From: Typha latifolia | Lineage: Eukaryota; Streptophyta; Magnoliopsida; Poales; Typhaceae | Reading direction: 5' to 3' | Length of the DNA stretch: 64,000 bases | NCBI GenBank assembly: GCA_019914945.1 | Contig: CM034102.1 | Coordinates: forward strand, 7,181,501 to 7,245,500 | In this document: piece after piece, positions 1 to 10,690 of the stretch | Layout: each line of letters begins with the position of its first letter | Numbering within the stretch: the stretch's first letter is position 1 | Program-made: the position numbers and the translations under genes | The notes under the pieces: generated by a model | Database searches by the model: none | What the model saw: only the letters and a program-made list of their open reading frames with translations | Told to the model about the DNA's origin: nothing

Positions 1-510
1 ACCCATGTGGTCAGATCGTAACAGAAAGATAGAGAAGAAGTATGGTCGTTCCATGGTGTCAACTAAATATAGCCAGACGAAAAGGAAGGCAACAACGAAG
101 ATTCTATATGATGGCTAGAGTTCTAAAGCTTGGGGAGTTGTTGAATAAGGAGGAAGGAGAAGATCTTGCGAGTTAACTTCAATAATCCAAGATAATTATC
201 CAGATGTACACCCAATCTATTTATAGGTGTCTTCTTTACTCAACTAGACTTAGCAATAGGATTGAATAGGCTCGAGTCTTATTACCTAACATAAGTAAAA
301 ATACTTAATTTATTTTCTTGGCTCTCAGGAAAATGCTTTTGAATAATCTCGAGAGTGTTAGAACGCCTATTTAATCTTCTACTCTTGGGAGATTGCGTTC
401 GAATGCGTGAAGGGCTGTTCAAACACCCAATCCCAAAATTGGGTCTTTTGACCGTTGGAACTTTATTTTCTTCTAATCAACTCCTATCTTATAACATCCA
501 AAAAAACTTT
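1..510 (-). repeat. LTR C fragment (gypsy-type LTR, minus)
   Basis: The stretch from about 25 to 510 matches 11,760-12,360 base for base over long runs (same AAGATCTT-rich segment, same TCCAAGATAATTATCCA stretch, same CTATTTATAGG). Read on the minus strand, CCTATAAATAG near 217-227 is the TATA box, and the array of GTTCGAAC-like motifs (about 330-430) lies upstream of it, as in the second copy. The first ~25 bases match the end of the LTR E family (compare 38,345 and 41,225), so a junction between two elements lies at the window edge. No coding capacity is visible. Confidence 0.6.
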
Positions 511-964
511 GGGCATGCACATGACCGGCACGTGCGCCCCTTTCCTCTCTTCCCCCTCTCACTTTTTTCTTCTCTTTCTTTCCTTCTATTTCTACTTTCT
601 TCTCCCCATCAGTGGTCTTTTGCCCCTTTTCTCTTCTTGTCGCGCCACAATGTTGCAGGGGCACGTTGACATCACCAATCAATTTGTAGGTGAGTCCTTC
701 TCCCTTATTAATTAATTTTAGTATAAATGTCTAGCTGCCGTTTTTTGTTTCTCCTCTTTTATTTTCGGTCTCAATGGTCAATTAGCCGGCCGAAGACCTC
801 AGGTTGCCATCGCACCAGCCCCAAGAGCTTCACCTCATGAAGCTCTCATGATTGTGGCCCTTTGTGGGCAATTCTTGCCTTTGGGAGAGGCCACACTGAA
901 TGGCCTTTTCCCATTGGCTTCCGAGTGTGAGATCGGCCACTGTCAGTGCCATCCTCTCTCCTCA
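511..964 (+). repeat. Pyrimidine-rich repeat F, unclassified
   Basis: A CT-rich block followed by a GC-richer block. The part beginning near the CACGTGCGCCCC motif resembles the reverse complement of 45,440-45,660. The short reading frames here are low complexity and match no family I know. It is probably part of an old LTR retrotransposon. Assignment rests only on visual similarity between copies. Confidence 0.3.
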
Positions 965-1228
965 TCTAGAATCAGGTTTGCAAATATAGAGAACGCATAT
1001 TGTGCGTTCGAACACGGTCGGGCGAGTTCGAACGCTTGTGTTTGAACATCTACATCGCGTTCGCACTTATAGAGAATGTGTTTTGGTGCATTCGAAAGCG
1101 ATCGAGCGCGTTCGAACGCGATCGACAGGAATCCTCTAGAATTAGGGTTTCATATTGTTTTAGGACTCGTTGACTAGCCTCCTCCCTCTTCACCAACCTT
1201 CCACCTCTATCATTGGCAAGGCCTCTCC
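965..1228 (+). repeat. Gypsy family A LTR fragment, U3-R part
   Basis: It contains four TTCGAA palindromes (1007, 1027, 1091, 1111), then GATCGACAGGAATCCTC, AATTAGGGTTTC and the start of R, as in other family A LTRs (15,600-15,870; 3,560-3,640 reversed). It breaks off after the CCTCTATCATTGGCAAGG segment. The TATA-containing piece seen in other copies between GACTAGCCTC and CTCCCTC is deleted, so this copy has lost its promoter. Confidence 0.65.
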
Positions 1229-2974
1229 CAATCCATTAATTTGGCTAGGCCTTGGCCCAGCCCGATTAGTTCTTTTTGAATTGGGCCGGGCCAACAGTTG
1301 CCCAGCCCAATCCAATGGGTAATTAAACCCATTTAGTTCTTTTTAGCTTTTTTTTATTTAAAAATATTGATATTATCCAAATTAAAATTTTTATTATTAT
1401 TTATTATTTAAGGTGGTGATTTTTAATACATGACCTAGAGATTTGAGATTTCAGTTGTCTTGCCTATACTCAAGTGAGTGGGTTTACTCACATATTTATT
1501 TTATTATATTTCGTACCTTTTCGGACCATTTAAATTTTCTGTGTACAAAATTATTATTTTCATCCGTACGTGTAAAAATTAATTGTTACATTTTCTTTGT
1601 GCATTTAATCATTATACTCAGTGCATCACCATACTTTGTGCAAATATTAAGATTTGTGAAAAGAAAAATGAGACTAGTATTGGTATAACTTAGAGAACAG
1701 TCCCAGTATAAATTACTTGCGATTTTTCCATGGTGACTCAAGTCTATCTGGAAGTCTAGGGGAAAGTTCTAAATCAGATCACCGCAGTGACTTTCTTAGG
1801 TGACTCTGGCGGGGTTAGAGAATAGTCATAGGATGAATGATAAATTCCTAGGTGACTCTAACTTCTCTTAACGGTTAGTGAAAAAGACAGAATGTGTTGA
1901 TTAGATAGTGATACCATCTGATGACCCTAACCATATCAACTATGAAGAAAAGTCCCGAGCATCATCTCGAGGTGATTTCTAATTGATGTGGATCTACATG
2001 ATTTAGATCCATTGAGACATATGACAGTATAAATATTGAAAAGATGTTAATATGTTGAAACTATGCAAGGTTACAAGTTGTGACTCTTCATGGTTATCAT
2101 TTTTATTATTTTAAAAAGCATGCTTATTGCAATTTGTTATGGATATTATTGCTTTCAGTTAATCTTATTCAGCATTAATATAATTTAGAATTTATTTGGT
2201 TTTCGAGTAGATTCCTGAGCTATAGTTGTTGGCTCATGGATTTTTTTTTGTATTTATTTATCTATCTCAGGTAATAGTTAGCGGGGAGACTGAGCGAGAT
2301 GTGCCCGGACTCCACCTCCACTTAGTATTCACCTATTTTACTTTTCCACTCTTTTGGATTTTATGCTTTAGATTAGAAGATTTATTTATTTTGTTAAAGA
2401 CGCAAAAATAATAACATTGTTTTATCTTTATTGCAATTAGTTTTAAATTTTAATAAATCATATATTTATTTTATTTATTTAATTGCCATCGTACTCGTAG
2501 AAAATATTATTAAGTTTTCGTGTATCTCAAGCATATTGAGATGCATGGCCGATCATGATTCCTATTTCGGTTTGTGACACCTATAGTGAATGTTATTAGA
2601 ATTAATTAAATTACTTATTATAAGGAGTATGGTGCTTAGACCTTTTATTACTATCATTATCGAGGTGGACTCTGTAGCATGCATAACTGCAGCTAGTATT
2701 AGGAAAGTGATATCAAGCAAGTAACTTTTATAATCTAGGAGTAGGGTAGAGAATGAAATAACTTACGTCATGACATCATAACATTCAAATCATGTATGTG
2801 CATACATTTTTCTTATTGTTATTACTGCATATTGTGCATGTTAATATTATTTTGCTATTTGGTAAGATTTCTTCTACGCATATTTATTAAGCATGATGAT
2901 GTGCGTTAGCACCATAATAAATGATAATGATGTGTGTTTTATTATGCTTGCTATGTTGTATAATGTCATACCAC
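1229..2974. repeat. Degenerate LTR-type repeat, non-coding
   Basis: No gene is recognisable. 1,230-1,330 holds repeated GGCCCAGCCC-like words resembling 42,600-42,800 and 47,160-47,400. 1,690-2,050 is rich in GGTGACTC words, and 2,520-2,590 ends with a GTGACACC motif often seen near plant gypsy LTR ends. 2,640-2,974 resembles 47,800-48,060 and appears to be the left part of repeat D, the host of the two family A insertions to the right. The reading frames near 1,443 and 2,226 are AT-rich and match nothing. Confidence 0.35.
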
Positions 2975-3894
2975 TAATAGGCTCTGATACCAATGATAGA
3001 CTCTGATACCAAATTGATACGTTCTTGTACCAAATGATGAGATCTGGAACCAAAAGATCGGCTACGGAATAATTCCTTAAGATCTGAATTTATTGTAGAA
3101 AGCAGTCCGTGCAACTATGGTAAAATATTCTTCAGATATTCTATTTTAGTCAAAAAATTACAAAACTAATTTTTTTGGATCCTTAACGTCCTGATCTACA
3201 ACTTTCCTATTTATGTCCTTCGCAGATTCGAATTGTAGTAGGGATGAAAACACGGAATAACGTGGGTGATGGTGGTAATGACGGGTGGAGTGGATATTAG
3301 GGTTATGGAGGGATATGGAGATGAAGGTGGATTGTGGATGTGATTTAGGGATATAGACGAAGGGAACGAAGTGGTCGAGATCCCAAAGAAGAGGGGTGGC
3401 TTGACAGTCGAGGGAGATTAGAAGTTAGGAGAGGCATTGCTAATGGTAGAGGTGGAAGGTTGGTGAAGAAGGAGGAGGGAGAAGTCTCGAGAGAAGATAA
3501 GAGGCAAGAAATCAATAATCCAATTGCATAATGAAGTTGGCTGCCATCCACATATAAATAGAGGCTAGCCAACAAGTCCTAAAATAATATGAAACCCTAA
3601 TTCTAGAGGATTCCCATCGATCGCGTTCGAATCCGCCCGATCGTATTCGAACGCACTAAAACACGTTCTCTGTAAGTGCAAATGCGATACAGGTATTCAA
3701 ACGCGGAAGTTCGAACTCGCTTGATCGCATTCCAACGCACAATATGCATTCTCTATATTTGTGAACCTAATGCAGGCATTTGCAAGGGCGTTCGAACTCA
3801 AGCCCTCTTGTGTTTGAACGCGACCTACAGAAATTTTATTTTAATGAAAATAAATACATAATGCAATAAGAAAAGATCCTATCTAAGTGTATCA

Positions 3895-3990
3895 GCCCAC
3901 AATGCTTCCCCCACCTTGCCCTCAAGGTAAAAAGTCAGGGAAACGCTCCAAGATATCATTCTCCAACTCCCACGTCGCCTCATTAGAAGC
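3895..3990 (-). pseudogene. Gypsy pol 3' end (chromodomain tail) and polypurine tract
   Basis: Read on the minus strand this encodes the same tail as 9,605-9,670 of the fuller family A copy (motif ATWE...ILERFPDF-like, from which only the last ~25 codons remain), then a stop and a G-rich polypurine tract directly before the LTR. It is a remnant that survived the internal deletion of the element at 2975-4482 and cannot encode a protein by itself. Confidence 0.7.
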
Positions 3991-4280
3991 GAGGAGAAAC
4001 CTTGCCAACGGTTGAGGTGGAAGGATGGTGAAGAGGGAGGAGAGAGATTAGGGTAGATAGATGATAGAGAGGCAAGAAATTAATATTCCAATAGCATAAT
4101 AAAGATGATTGTCATCCACATATTTATAGAGGCTAGCCAACAGGTCCTAAAATAATATGAAACCCTAATTCTAGAGAATTCCCGTCGATCGCATTCGAAC
4201 GCACCTAATCACGTTCAAATGCACTCAAAAAGCTCCTTCTCTGAATTTGCGAACGCGACACATGCGTTCGAACGCAGGCG

Positions 4281-4388
4281 TTCACAAGGCATTCGAATGC
4301 GGGTGTTCAAAAGGCATTTGAATGCGGGTGTTCACAAGGCATTCGAATGCGGGTGTTCACAAGGCGTTCACAAGGGCATTTGAACGCG
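4281..4388. repeat. 25-bp minisatellite in family A U3
   Basis: About four units of a 25-bp period (starts near 4281, 4306, 4331, 4356), each TTCACAAGGC followed by ATTCGAATGCGGGTG or a decay variant. It lies in the U3 of the partial LTR at 3986-4482. The same unit in reverse complement occurs at about 15,640-15,740, where periods are less regular. Confidence 0.85.
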
Positions 4389-4482
4389 ACTCCACCTAAG
4401 TTCGAATGCGACCTAAAGGAATTTTATTTTAATAAAAATTAATACCTAATCCAATAAGAAAAGATCCTAACTAAGTGTATCA

Positions 4483-4939
4483 ACCACTTGCACATGTACA
4501 CAGTCACAAAGGGAGTGACTGCTGTGTCTCGACAATACTCGACACCTCTCCAACCAAAGTTAGCGGCATGAGATATTATTATACTTATATATATTAAGGT
4601 CCACGACTAAGGTCTTAGTCTGTTGATCACAAACAATCAAATAGTTGTTTCATTAGGCGATGAGTAATTTATTATCGATCGATGAGAGTCACACTCCTTT
4701 AGGGTATTTAAGGTAGAGAGAGAATGATAGGATAACGTAGACCTAGCAGTACCCGATGAAGCACGGTGAGGGCGTCCGCGAGTGACAGCTCATAATTTTC
4801 GTTCGGTGGTGCAATGATATGGAGCCGAGAAATCGGATGGTAGTATCGATATGCGATACTGACCTATGTGATGGGCTTACAACTGAGATCTTCATTTTGC
4901 GGTGATAGACCATCAATCATGTTGTTAACTAGGTGATAG
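4483..4939 (+). repeat. Repeat D (old LTR), left of insertion
   Basis: This matches the reverse complement of about 35,330-35,760: the same order of a TTAGTCTGTTGATCA word, a CCTTTAGGGTATTTAAG-like segment, GTGAGTGA(C/T)GGCTCATAA, GTGGTGCAATGAT(A/G)TGGAG and GTGATGGGC. The alignment is broken exactly at 4939/4940 by the family A element and resumes at 10,552, so the two flanks are one older repeat. A related copy lies at about 47,950-48,300. No open reading frame. Confidence 0.7.
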
Positions 4940-5790
4940 TGATACACTTAGTTATGATTTTATCTAATTAGCTAAATCCAGCTCTGTGCAGTTTCAAAAA
5001 AATACTTGTAGAATATTCGACACATATCCAAATAATATCAAACTAATTGGATAAGGTCGACAACCTCTAGATCTACAACTTTGATATTCATGACTTCTCC
5101 AGATTCGGAATATATCTATGACAAAATGAAATCTTAATCCAAAAGGTATTCAGAGAAGATAAGGAATACTGGTTTAGTTGGTTCCTTAGGGTTTTATATT
5201 ATTTTAGGACTTGTTGGGTAGCCTCTATAAATATGTGGATGGCACCCAACTTTATATTGCAGTTGGATTGTTGATTTCTTGCCTCCTATCTTCTCTCGAG
5301 ACTCCTCCTTCCTCCCTCTTCACCATCCTTCCACCTCTACTGTTCACAAGGTTTCTCCTCGCTTCTAATCTCCCTGGACTGTCGAGCCACCCCTCTTCTT
5401 CAGGATCTCGACCACTTCGTTCCCTTCGTCTACTTGCCTTAATCACTTCCACAATCCATCCTCATCTCCATACCCATCCATAACCCTAACATCACCTCCA
5501 GCCGTCACCACCACATCACCCACGTTATTCCGTATTTTTGTCCCTTCTACAATTTGAATCTATGAAGGGCGTAAATACATAAGTTGTCGATCAGGAATTA
5601 CAGATCTAACATAATTGGTTTTGTAATTTTTTGACTACCCGAGAATATCTAACGAATATTATCCCACGGTTGCACAAACTGATTCCCATGATACATTCAG
5701 ATCTTGAAGAAATAGTTGCGTAGCCTATCTTTGGTTCGAGAACTTATCAATTGGTATCAGAATTTATTAAAGTGGTATCAGAGACTATCA
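4940..5790 (+). repeat. 5' LTR of family A element
   Basis: It starts TGATACACTTAG and ends GAGACTATCA. U3 here is the array-free type: it shares the first ~12 bases with other family A LTRs, then differs completely until TTAGGGTTT near 5190, after which TATA, R and U5 match them. The end (5741-5790) contains two primer-site-like words TGGTATCAG before the true primer site, so earlier LTR termini were probably at 5749. Confidence 0.9.
5226..5233 (+). promoter_or_regulatory. TATA box of 5' LTR
   Basis: TATAAATA within GCCTCTATAAATATGTGG. The same context with slight changes occurs in every family A LTR (e.g. 9,986; 15,879; reversed at 3,550), marking the U3/R promoter. The CT-rich stretch that follows (5,270-5,420) would be the transcript leader. 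Confidence 0.7.
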
Positions 5791-5793
5791 ATT

Positions 5794-5805
5794 TGGTATT
5801 AGAGC
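5794..5805 (+). other. Primer-binding site (initiator tRNA-Met)
   Basis: TGGTATTAGAGC, one change from the usual plant TGGTATCAGAGC complementary to initiator tRNA-Met, placed 3 bases after the LTR end. Two similar words upstream (5753, 5773) fall inside the LTR. Confidence 0.75.
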
Positions 5806-5828
5806 AGGCGAACCTCAGACCTCTATTA

Positions 5829-7668
5829 ATGGTTAAAATAAGAAAAATGACATCAACAAGGAGACCTATGGAGAGCACACCGACAAAGGAGGACTCAATC
5901 CATGATGACCCTAACCGTGAGGTCGATTCCTTTGGAGTGACCACGGCAGGACCGAGTCAACCAATGTCCATGAGTGCGAATATAGATAAAATTAGGGGCA
6001 TGTTCCATATATTGATGCATAGAGTTAACTCAATTCAAAAGGATCACAATGATTTTAAGGAAAATCTCAAGAACCGATTTGATTCGTTATCTCCTCGAAG
6101 GCGATGAGAGTTTTAAGAAGGACCAGCGGTGGGACCCCATCGAACTGATACCCCCACAGGTCCAGGTGCGTCATGCGAGTGTCAATGATCTCCTCTTACC
6201 TATGCCCACACATCATTTCCCACCTCCGTTGCAAAACCCAAGACCGGCGGTGGTAGAACCCGAGAGCCATGAGGCACCGGTGCGCTTCGTCGATGAGAAA
6301 GATTGGCACTATAAGGATGAGCTTGATCCCTATGGAGATGGTGATGGACGTGCTCGGGGATTTAGAGAAGGTAATCAACATGCACAAATGTTTAGACCTG
6401 AACCAAGGATCTTTCGCGAACCTGACAATGCTATTTGGGGGAGAACCGCACGTTTGGACTTTCTAAAATTCCAAGGCGGTGATCCAACGAATTGGGTATT
6501 TCAAGTTGAACAATATTTTGATTGTCAAGGTACAACGGAAGATGCAAAAGTCCAGATGGCAAGCTTTCACCTCCAAGAAATGGCATTGCATTGGTATAGA
6601 TCGATTATTCGTGGTGGTGGATTTACCGGATAGGCTGATTTTTATAGGAGGATTACACGTAGATTTGGGACAGCGGCATATGAAGATTTTGCTGCCATAT
6701 TAAGCAAGATGGTTCAAAGGACAACCGTATTGGAGTACCAAGCTGAGTTTGAAAGAGTTAGTAGTCGTTGTGAGCCACCGTGGCCTGAACGTACATTGAT
6801 GAGTATATTTATTTCAGGGCTACGAGAGGAGATAGAATCGGATGTTCGTGCTCTATATCATACTACTCTTGAGGAGGCCTTTGAGAAGGCCGTGAGGATG
6901 GAACAAAAACATAGGACTCTAAAGATGGCAGCTAAAACCAATTGGGGCAATCGAGATGGGCGGTTTGCACCTAGAAAGTCGGCTACAAATTATGCGGTTT
7001 CAAAAACATCGGCTACGACTACTAGACCACGACCACCTTTGAGACCTTCTTTCGATATTAGAGGAGGCACTAGATCCCCCATTCGAACTCTCACACTTGC
7101 CCAGGTGGAGAAGCGAAGAGCGAAGGGCCTTTGCTTTCGATGTGATGAGCGTTTCACTCACGGTCATCGGTGTTCTAAACTGATTGGGAGTGTGATGCTT
7201 ATCGATGGTCCTGAGGATGATGATGAGATTGATGATGATGGAGAGTGTCCAGAAGAGACCCATGAGGAGACCGTTGAGGAGGGCGTTGAGGAAGATATCT
7301 ATGTTGAAATATCGATGCATGCATATTTGGGTACTTCTGCGCCGAGGACGTTACGAGTAGATGGACTCGTTAGAAAGCATTGTGTGCACATCCTCATTAA
7401 TTCGGGGAGTACACACAACTTTCTAGACGAGAGGTTAGTGAGGAGATTGGGTTTGGATGCCGAACCGACTACGGGGTTTGACGTTGCTATTAGAGATGGC
7501 ACGAAGCTGAGGGCGGAGAGCTTGTGTCGTCGAGTCCGTATACGAGTGCAAGGACACGACATCATTGTGGACTTGTATCCATTGGCGCTACGAGGAGCAA
7601 ACATTGTCCTTGGTGCTCAGTGGTTACAAAGTTTAGGACCTGTCACATTTGATTTCCGAAACATGTAG
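5829..7668 (+). pseudogene. Gag-protease region of family A element, broken
   Basis: Gag starts at one of the ATG codons 5829 or 5847. A frameshift between 6050 and 6107 separates the N-terminal part (to 6107) from the main gag frame, which has an in-frame TAG at 6631 and continues to a TAG at 7666. The capsid-type part is recognisable around 6450-6950 (LDFLKFQGGDPTNWV-type start, later VLEYQAEFERVS). A CCHC zinc knuckle lies at 7132-7173 (C-x2-C...H-x-x-C spacing as in plant chromoviruses), followed by an acidic linker and a retropepsin-like protease. The protease motif at about 7390-7430 reads INSGSTHNF: the catalytic Asp codon (7399-7401) is Asn. Role in the family: particle formation and polyprotein cleavage. 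This copy cannot make an active protease. Confidence 0.9.
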
Positions 7669-9671
7669 ATGAAATATAAACAAGGAAACAAAGATGTACG
7701 GCTTGTTTATGTACGGACTTCGCCAATTCCTGCGATGCAGCCTATGTTGGGGCTTCTTGGTGCGTATGATTTGGCCTATCTTCTTCAGTTAGGACCAGCA
7801 GGAGATGAGCCTCAAACGAGTTCAGGTACTATAATTGAATTGTCTACTTTATTAGGTAACTTTTATGGACTGTTTGAGGAGCCGCAGGAGTTGCCACCGA
7901 GGAGAGCGGCGGACCATCGTATAGAGATTGTATCTGGGGCTGCACTAGCTAACGTGAGGCCATATTGGTATCCACATGTGCAAAAAGAAGTTATCTCAAA
8001 GATGGTAGCCGAGATGTTAGAGCAAGACCTCATACAACCAAGTTATAGTTCATACTCATCCCCCGTGCTATTGGTGCGAAAAAGGACGGAACATGGCGTT
8101 TTTGGGTCGACTATTGAGCACTAAACGCTATTACTATCGAGGACTGGTATCCTATTTCGATTATCGAGGAGTTGCTGGATGAGCTTGCAGGGGCGAGTAT
8201 ATTTAGTAAGCTTGACTTGAGGGTCTGGTATCATTAAATTAGAGTTCACCCGACGAATGTGCACAAAACTACATTTTGGACTCCGGACGGGCATTACGAG
8301 TTCCGAGTGATGCCTTTTGGTCTCACCAATGCTCTAGCTACCTTCTAAGGCCTCATGAATGATATATTTCGGCCTCTCTTGCGAAGGTATGTCTTGGTAT
8401 TTTTTGACGATATTTTGGTATATAGTAGGACTGAATTGATGCATTGGCGGCATTTGGAGGACGTGCTGAATTGGTTGGAGCAAAACCAATTGAAGATCAA
8501 GAAGTCCAAGTGTTTATGGGGAGTACCAAAGGTGGAGTTTTTAGGCCACATCATTTCAACAGGTGGTGTAGCGGCGGATCCTCAAAATGTTGCATGTATG
8601 ACTGCTTGGCCTATTCCTACTACTACCACCGGATTGAGAGGATTTTTCGGGCTGATTGGTTATTATCGTCGATTCATCGCCGGATATGGCAAGATCACTG
8701 CTCCTCTCACTTCTTTGTTAAAGAATGACTCTTTTAGATAGACGGATGAAGCCACTTTAGCTTTTAAAACATTGAAAACAGCAATGATGACGGCACCCGT
8801 TCTAGCGCTACTGGACTTCACCAAAGAATTCATTGTTGAATGTGATGCGTCGGGTGTTGGCATAGGAGCTATACTAATGCAAGAAGGGCATCCCATTGCC
8901 TATCTTAGTAAGGCTTTATCACAAAAATCTCAGCAATTATCGACTTATGAGAGAGAGATGCTAGCAATTCTGCATGCGGTGACAAAGTGGAGACCTTCTT
9001 TGATCGGTAGACGATTCATTATCCGAATCGATCAAAGGAGCCTTCCATACTTTATGAGACAGCGCATACACACTCCGGCACAGCAACGATGGGTCACAAA
9101 ATTGCTGGGGTATGATTATGAAATTCAATACACGAAGGGAATGCAAAATAGAGCAGCGGATGCACTATCGCGCCAACCTGATACCGCCAAGCTTGCAGCC
9201 TATTCATCGCCTACCTTTCCCTTCCTTGATGAGTTAAGGTATGCATGTACATCTGACCTAGATATTTTGAGATTGTTGCAGGAGGTGATGGATGATCCGG
9301 AGCACCATCCCGAGTTGGAGAATCGAGGCGGGTTGTTGCTGGACCACGGATGCATTCGAGTGTTGGAGCGTATTGGTGAGGTTGTATATCGTTTGGAGCT
9401 ATCGGAGGGGTCAAGAGTGCACCCTGTCTTTCATGTTTCATTATTGAGAGAGTGCATTGGAGATCATGAGATTGTGGAATCGGTTCTACCAGAGCCATTG
9501 GAGGAGATAGAGATCGTAAAGCCAGTTCGAGTACTTGCTAGATGCCGACGCCGACATGGCACCAGATTGGAGATGGAGATTCTAGTTGAGTGGCTTAGCA
9601 AGTCATCTGATGAGGCAACATGGGAGTTGGAGACTGATATCTTGAAGTGTTTTCCTGACTTTTCACCTTGA
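7669..9671 (+). pseudogene. Pol region: RT, RNase H, chromodomain; integrase missing
   Basis: Continues gag in the same frame after the TAG at 7666, shifts frame near 8091-8110, then runs to the stop at 9669. In-frame stops lie at 8115, 8235, 8346 and 8739. Reverse transcriptase is clear: HIQKE-like start, [13 protein letters not shown] and the catalytic FFDDILVYS with the Asp pair at 8406-8411. RNase H follows: VECDASGVGIGAIL (Asp at 8844), STYEREMLAILHAV and DALSRQPD ending near 9180. Integrase HHCC and DDE domains are absent; at 9352-9366 the frame enters the GPY/F-like end (VYRLEL...VHPVFHVSLL). The tail at 9,515-9,665 resembles a chromodomain (LVEWL...ATWELE). This places it among chromoviruses. 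The break points look like an internal deletion of about 1 kb, judged from usual family length. Confidence 0.92.
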
Positions 9672-9698
9672 CGGCAAGGTGGGGGACGCGTGGTGGGC
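9671..9698 (+). other. Polypurine tract
   Basis: A G-rich run (GGCAAGGTGGGGGACGCGTG and onward) between the pol stop and the 3' LTR. Related sequences precede other LTRs here (3895-3927 and 38,367-38,400 on the minus strand, 20,893-20,920 plus), which supports its role as primer for plus-strand synthesis. Confidence 0.75.
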
Positions 9699-10551
9699 TG
9701 ATACACTTAGTTAGAATTTTATCTAATTAGCTAAATCTAGCTCTATGTAGTTTTGAAAAAATACTTGTAGAATATTTGACACATATCGAAATAATATCAA
9801 ACTAGTTGGATGAGGTTGACAACCTCTAGATCTACAACTTTGATATTCATGAATTCTCCAGATTTGGAATATATCTATGACAAAATGAAATCTTAATCCA
9901 AAAGGTATTCGGAGAAGATAAGGAATACTGGTTTAGTTGGTTTGTTAGGGTTTCATATTATTGTAGGACTTGTTGGCTAGCCTCTATAAATATGTAAATG
10001 GCACCCAACTTTATATTGCAATTGGATTGTTGATTTCTTGCCTCCTATCTTCTCTCTAGACTCCTCTCTCCTCCCTCTTCACCATCCTTCCACATCTACC
10101 GTTGGCAAGGTTTCTCCTCGCTTCTAATCTCCCTCGACTGTCGAGCCACCCCTCTATTTGGGATCTCGACTACTTCGTTCCCTTTGTCTACTTCCCTTAA
10201 TCACTTCCACAATCCATCCTCATCTCCATACCCATCCATAACCCTAACATTCACTCCACCCGTCACCACCACTATCATCCACGTTATTCCATATTTTTTC
10301 CCTGTTACAATTCGAATTTGTGAAGGGCCTAAATATAAAAGTTGTAGATTAGGCAGATATGGATCCAACCCAATTAGTTTTGTAATTTTATAGCTACTAG
10401 AGAATATTTGACGAATATTTTTCCACGGTTGCACACACTACTTCCTACAATAAATTCAGATCTTAAGAAATTGTTTCGTAGCCGATCTTTTGGTTCTAGA
10501 TCCCATCAATTTGGTATCTGAGCCTTAAAAAATTGGTATCAGAGTCTATCA
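9699..10551 (+). repeat. 3' LTR of family A element
   Basis: Starts TGATACACTTAG and ends GAGTCTATCA. It has the same array-free U3 as the 5' LTR, TATA at about 9,986 and the CT-rich leader. The last 43 bases hold two primer-site-like units (TTGGTATCTGAGCC, TTGGTATCAGAG). That these lie inside the 3' LTR and before the target duplication shows that the units belong to the LTR. Confidence 0.9.
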
Positions 10552-10690
10552 GACAGGCTGGCAAATTATCGCTAGGATCTACCCTCCCTTATGGGTTTGT
10601 GTGGTCGGGTATAAGTATTGATGTGGCCTATAGGTGTAACTCTACATGAGCCTTTGTTACTGACTTAGTAGTCTGAGATACAACTATACC
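10552..10690 (+). repeat. Repeat D, right of insertion
   Basis: After the GACAG target copy the sequence resumes repeat D (AATTATCGCTAGGATCTACC and following GTGTGGTCGG), matching the reverse complement of about 35,220-35,365. Similarity fades near 10,690 where a gypsy gag remnant begins. Confidence 0.65.

Larger units (their letters stand above)
2975..4482 (-). mobile_element. Internally deleted gypsy family A element with perfect TSD
   Basis: A 1,508-bp element on the minus strand flanked by the direct repeat ACCAC at 2970-2974 and 4483-4487. Right to left: a partial 5' LTR (4482 to about 3986; U3 with TTCGAA array, TATA, part of R), about 90 bp of the 3' end of pol (chromodomain tail) and a polypurine tract (3895-3990), then a complete 3' LTR (3894-2975). 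Gag, protease, RT, RNase H and integrase are gone. The deletion joins LTR and pol at a short shared ATTAG. The 3' LTR terminus carries two extra primer-site-like units (2975-3015). It interrupts repeat D. Confidence 0.8.
4940..10551 (+). mobile_element. Ty3/gypsy chromovirus-type element, family A, integrase-less
   Basis: A 5.6-kb LTR retrotransposon with two full LTRs (851 and 853 bp), primer-binding site, gag, protease, RT, RNase H, chromodomain-like C-terminus and polypurine tract in the usual order. The 5-bp flanks are GATAG (4935-4939) and GACAG (10,552-10,556), a target duplication with one change. The integrase zinc finger and catalytic core are absent: the reading frame jumps from just after RNase H into the post-integrase module near 9,352-9,366. 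Six in-frame stops and two frameshifts interrupt the body, and the LTRs differ at about 14 of the first ~200 positions by hand alignment, so it is old and not autonomous. Confidence 0.92.

Noticed and set aside
990..1130. Palindrome arrays as a CRISPR-like array
   Set aside because: Spacing and spacers are irregular, units sit in LTR U3 regions, and the sequence is plant nuclear DNA with no cas genes.
3610..3830. GTTCGAA words as tRNA genes
   Set aside because: Only the T-loop-like core is present; no box A at proper distance and no cloverleaf can be drawn in the arrays.
5252..5452. Minus-strand reading frame across the LTR leader
   Set aside because: Reverse reading of the CT-rich leader of the family A LTR; compositional, and repeated in every LTR copy.
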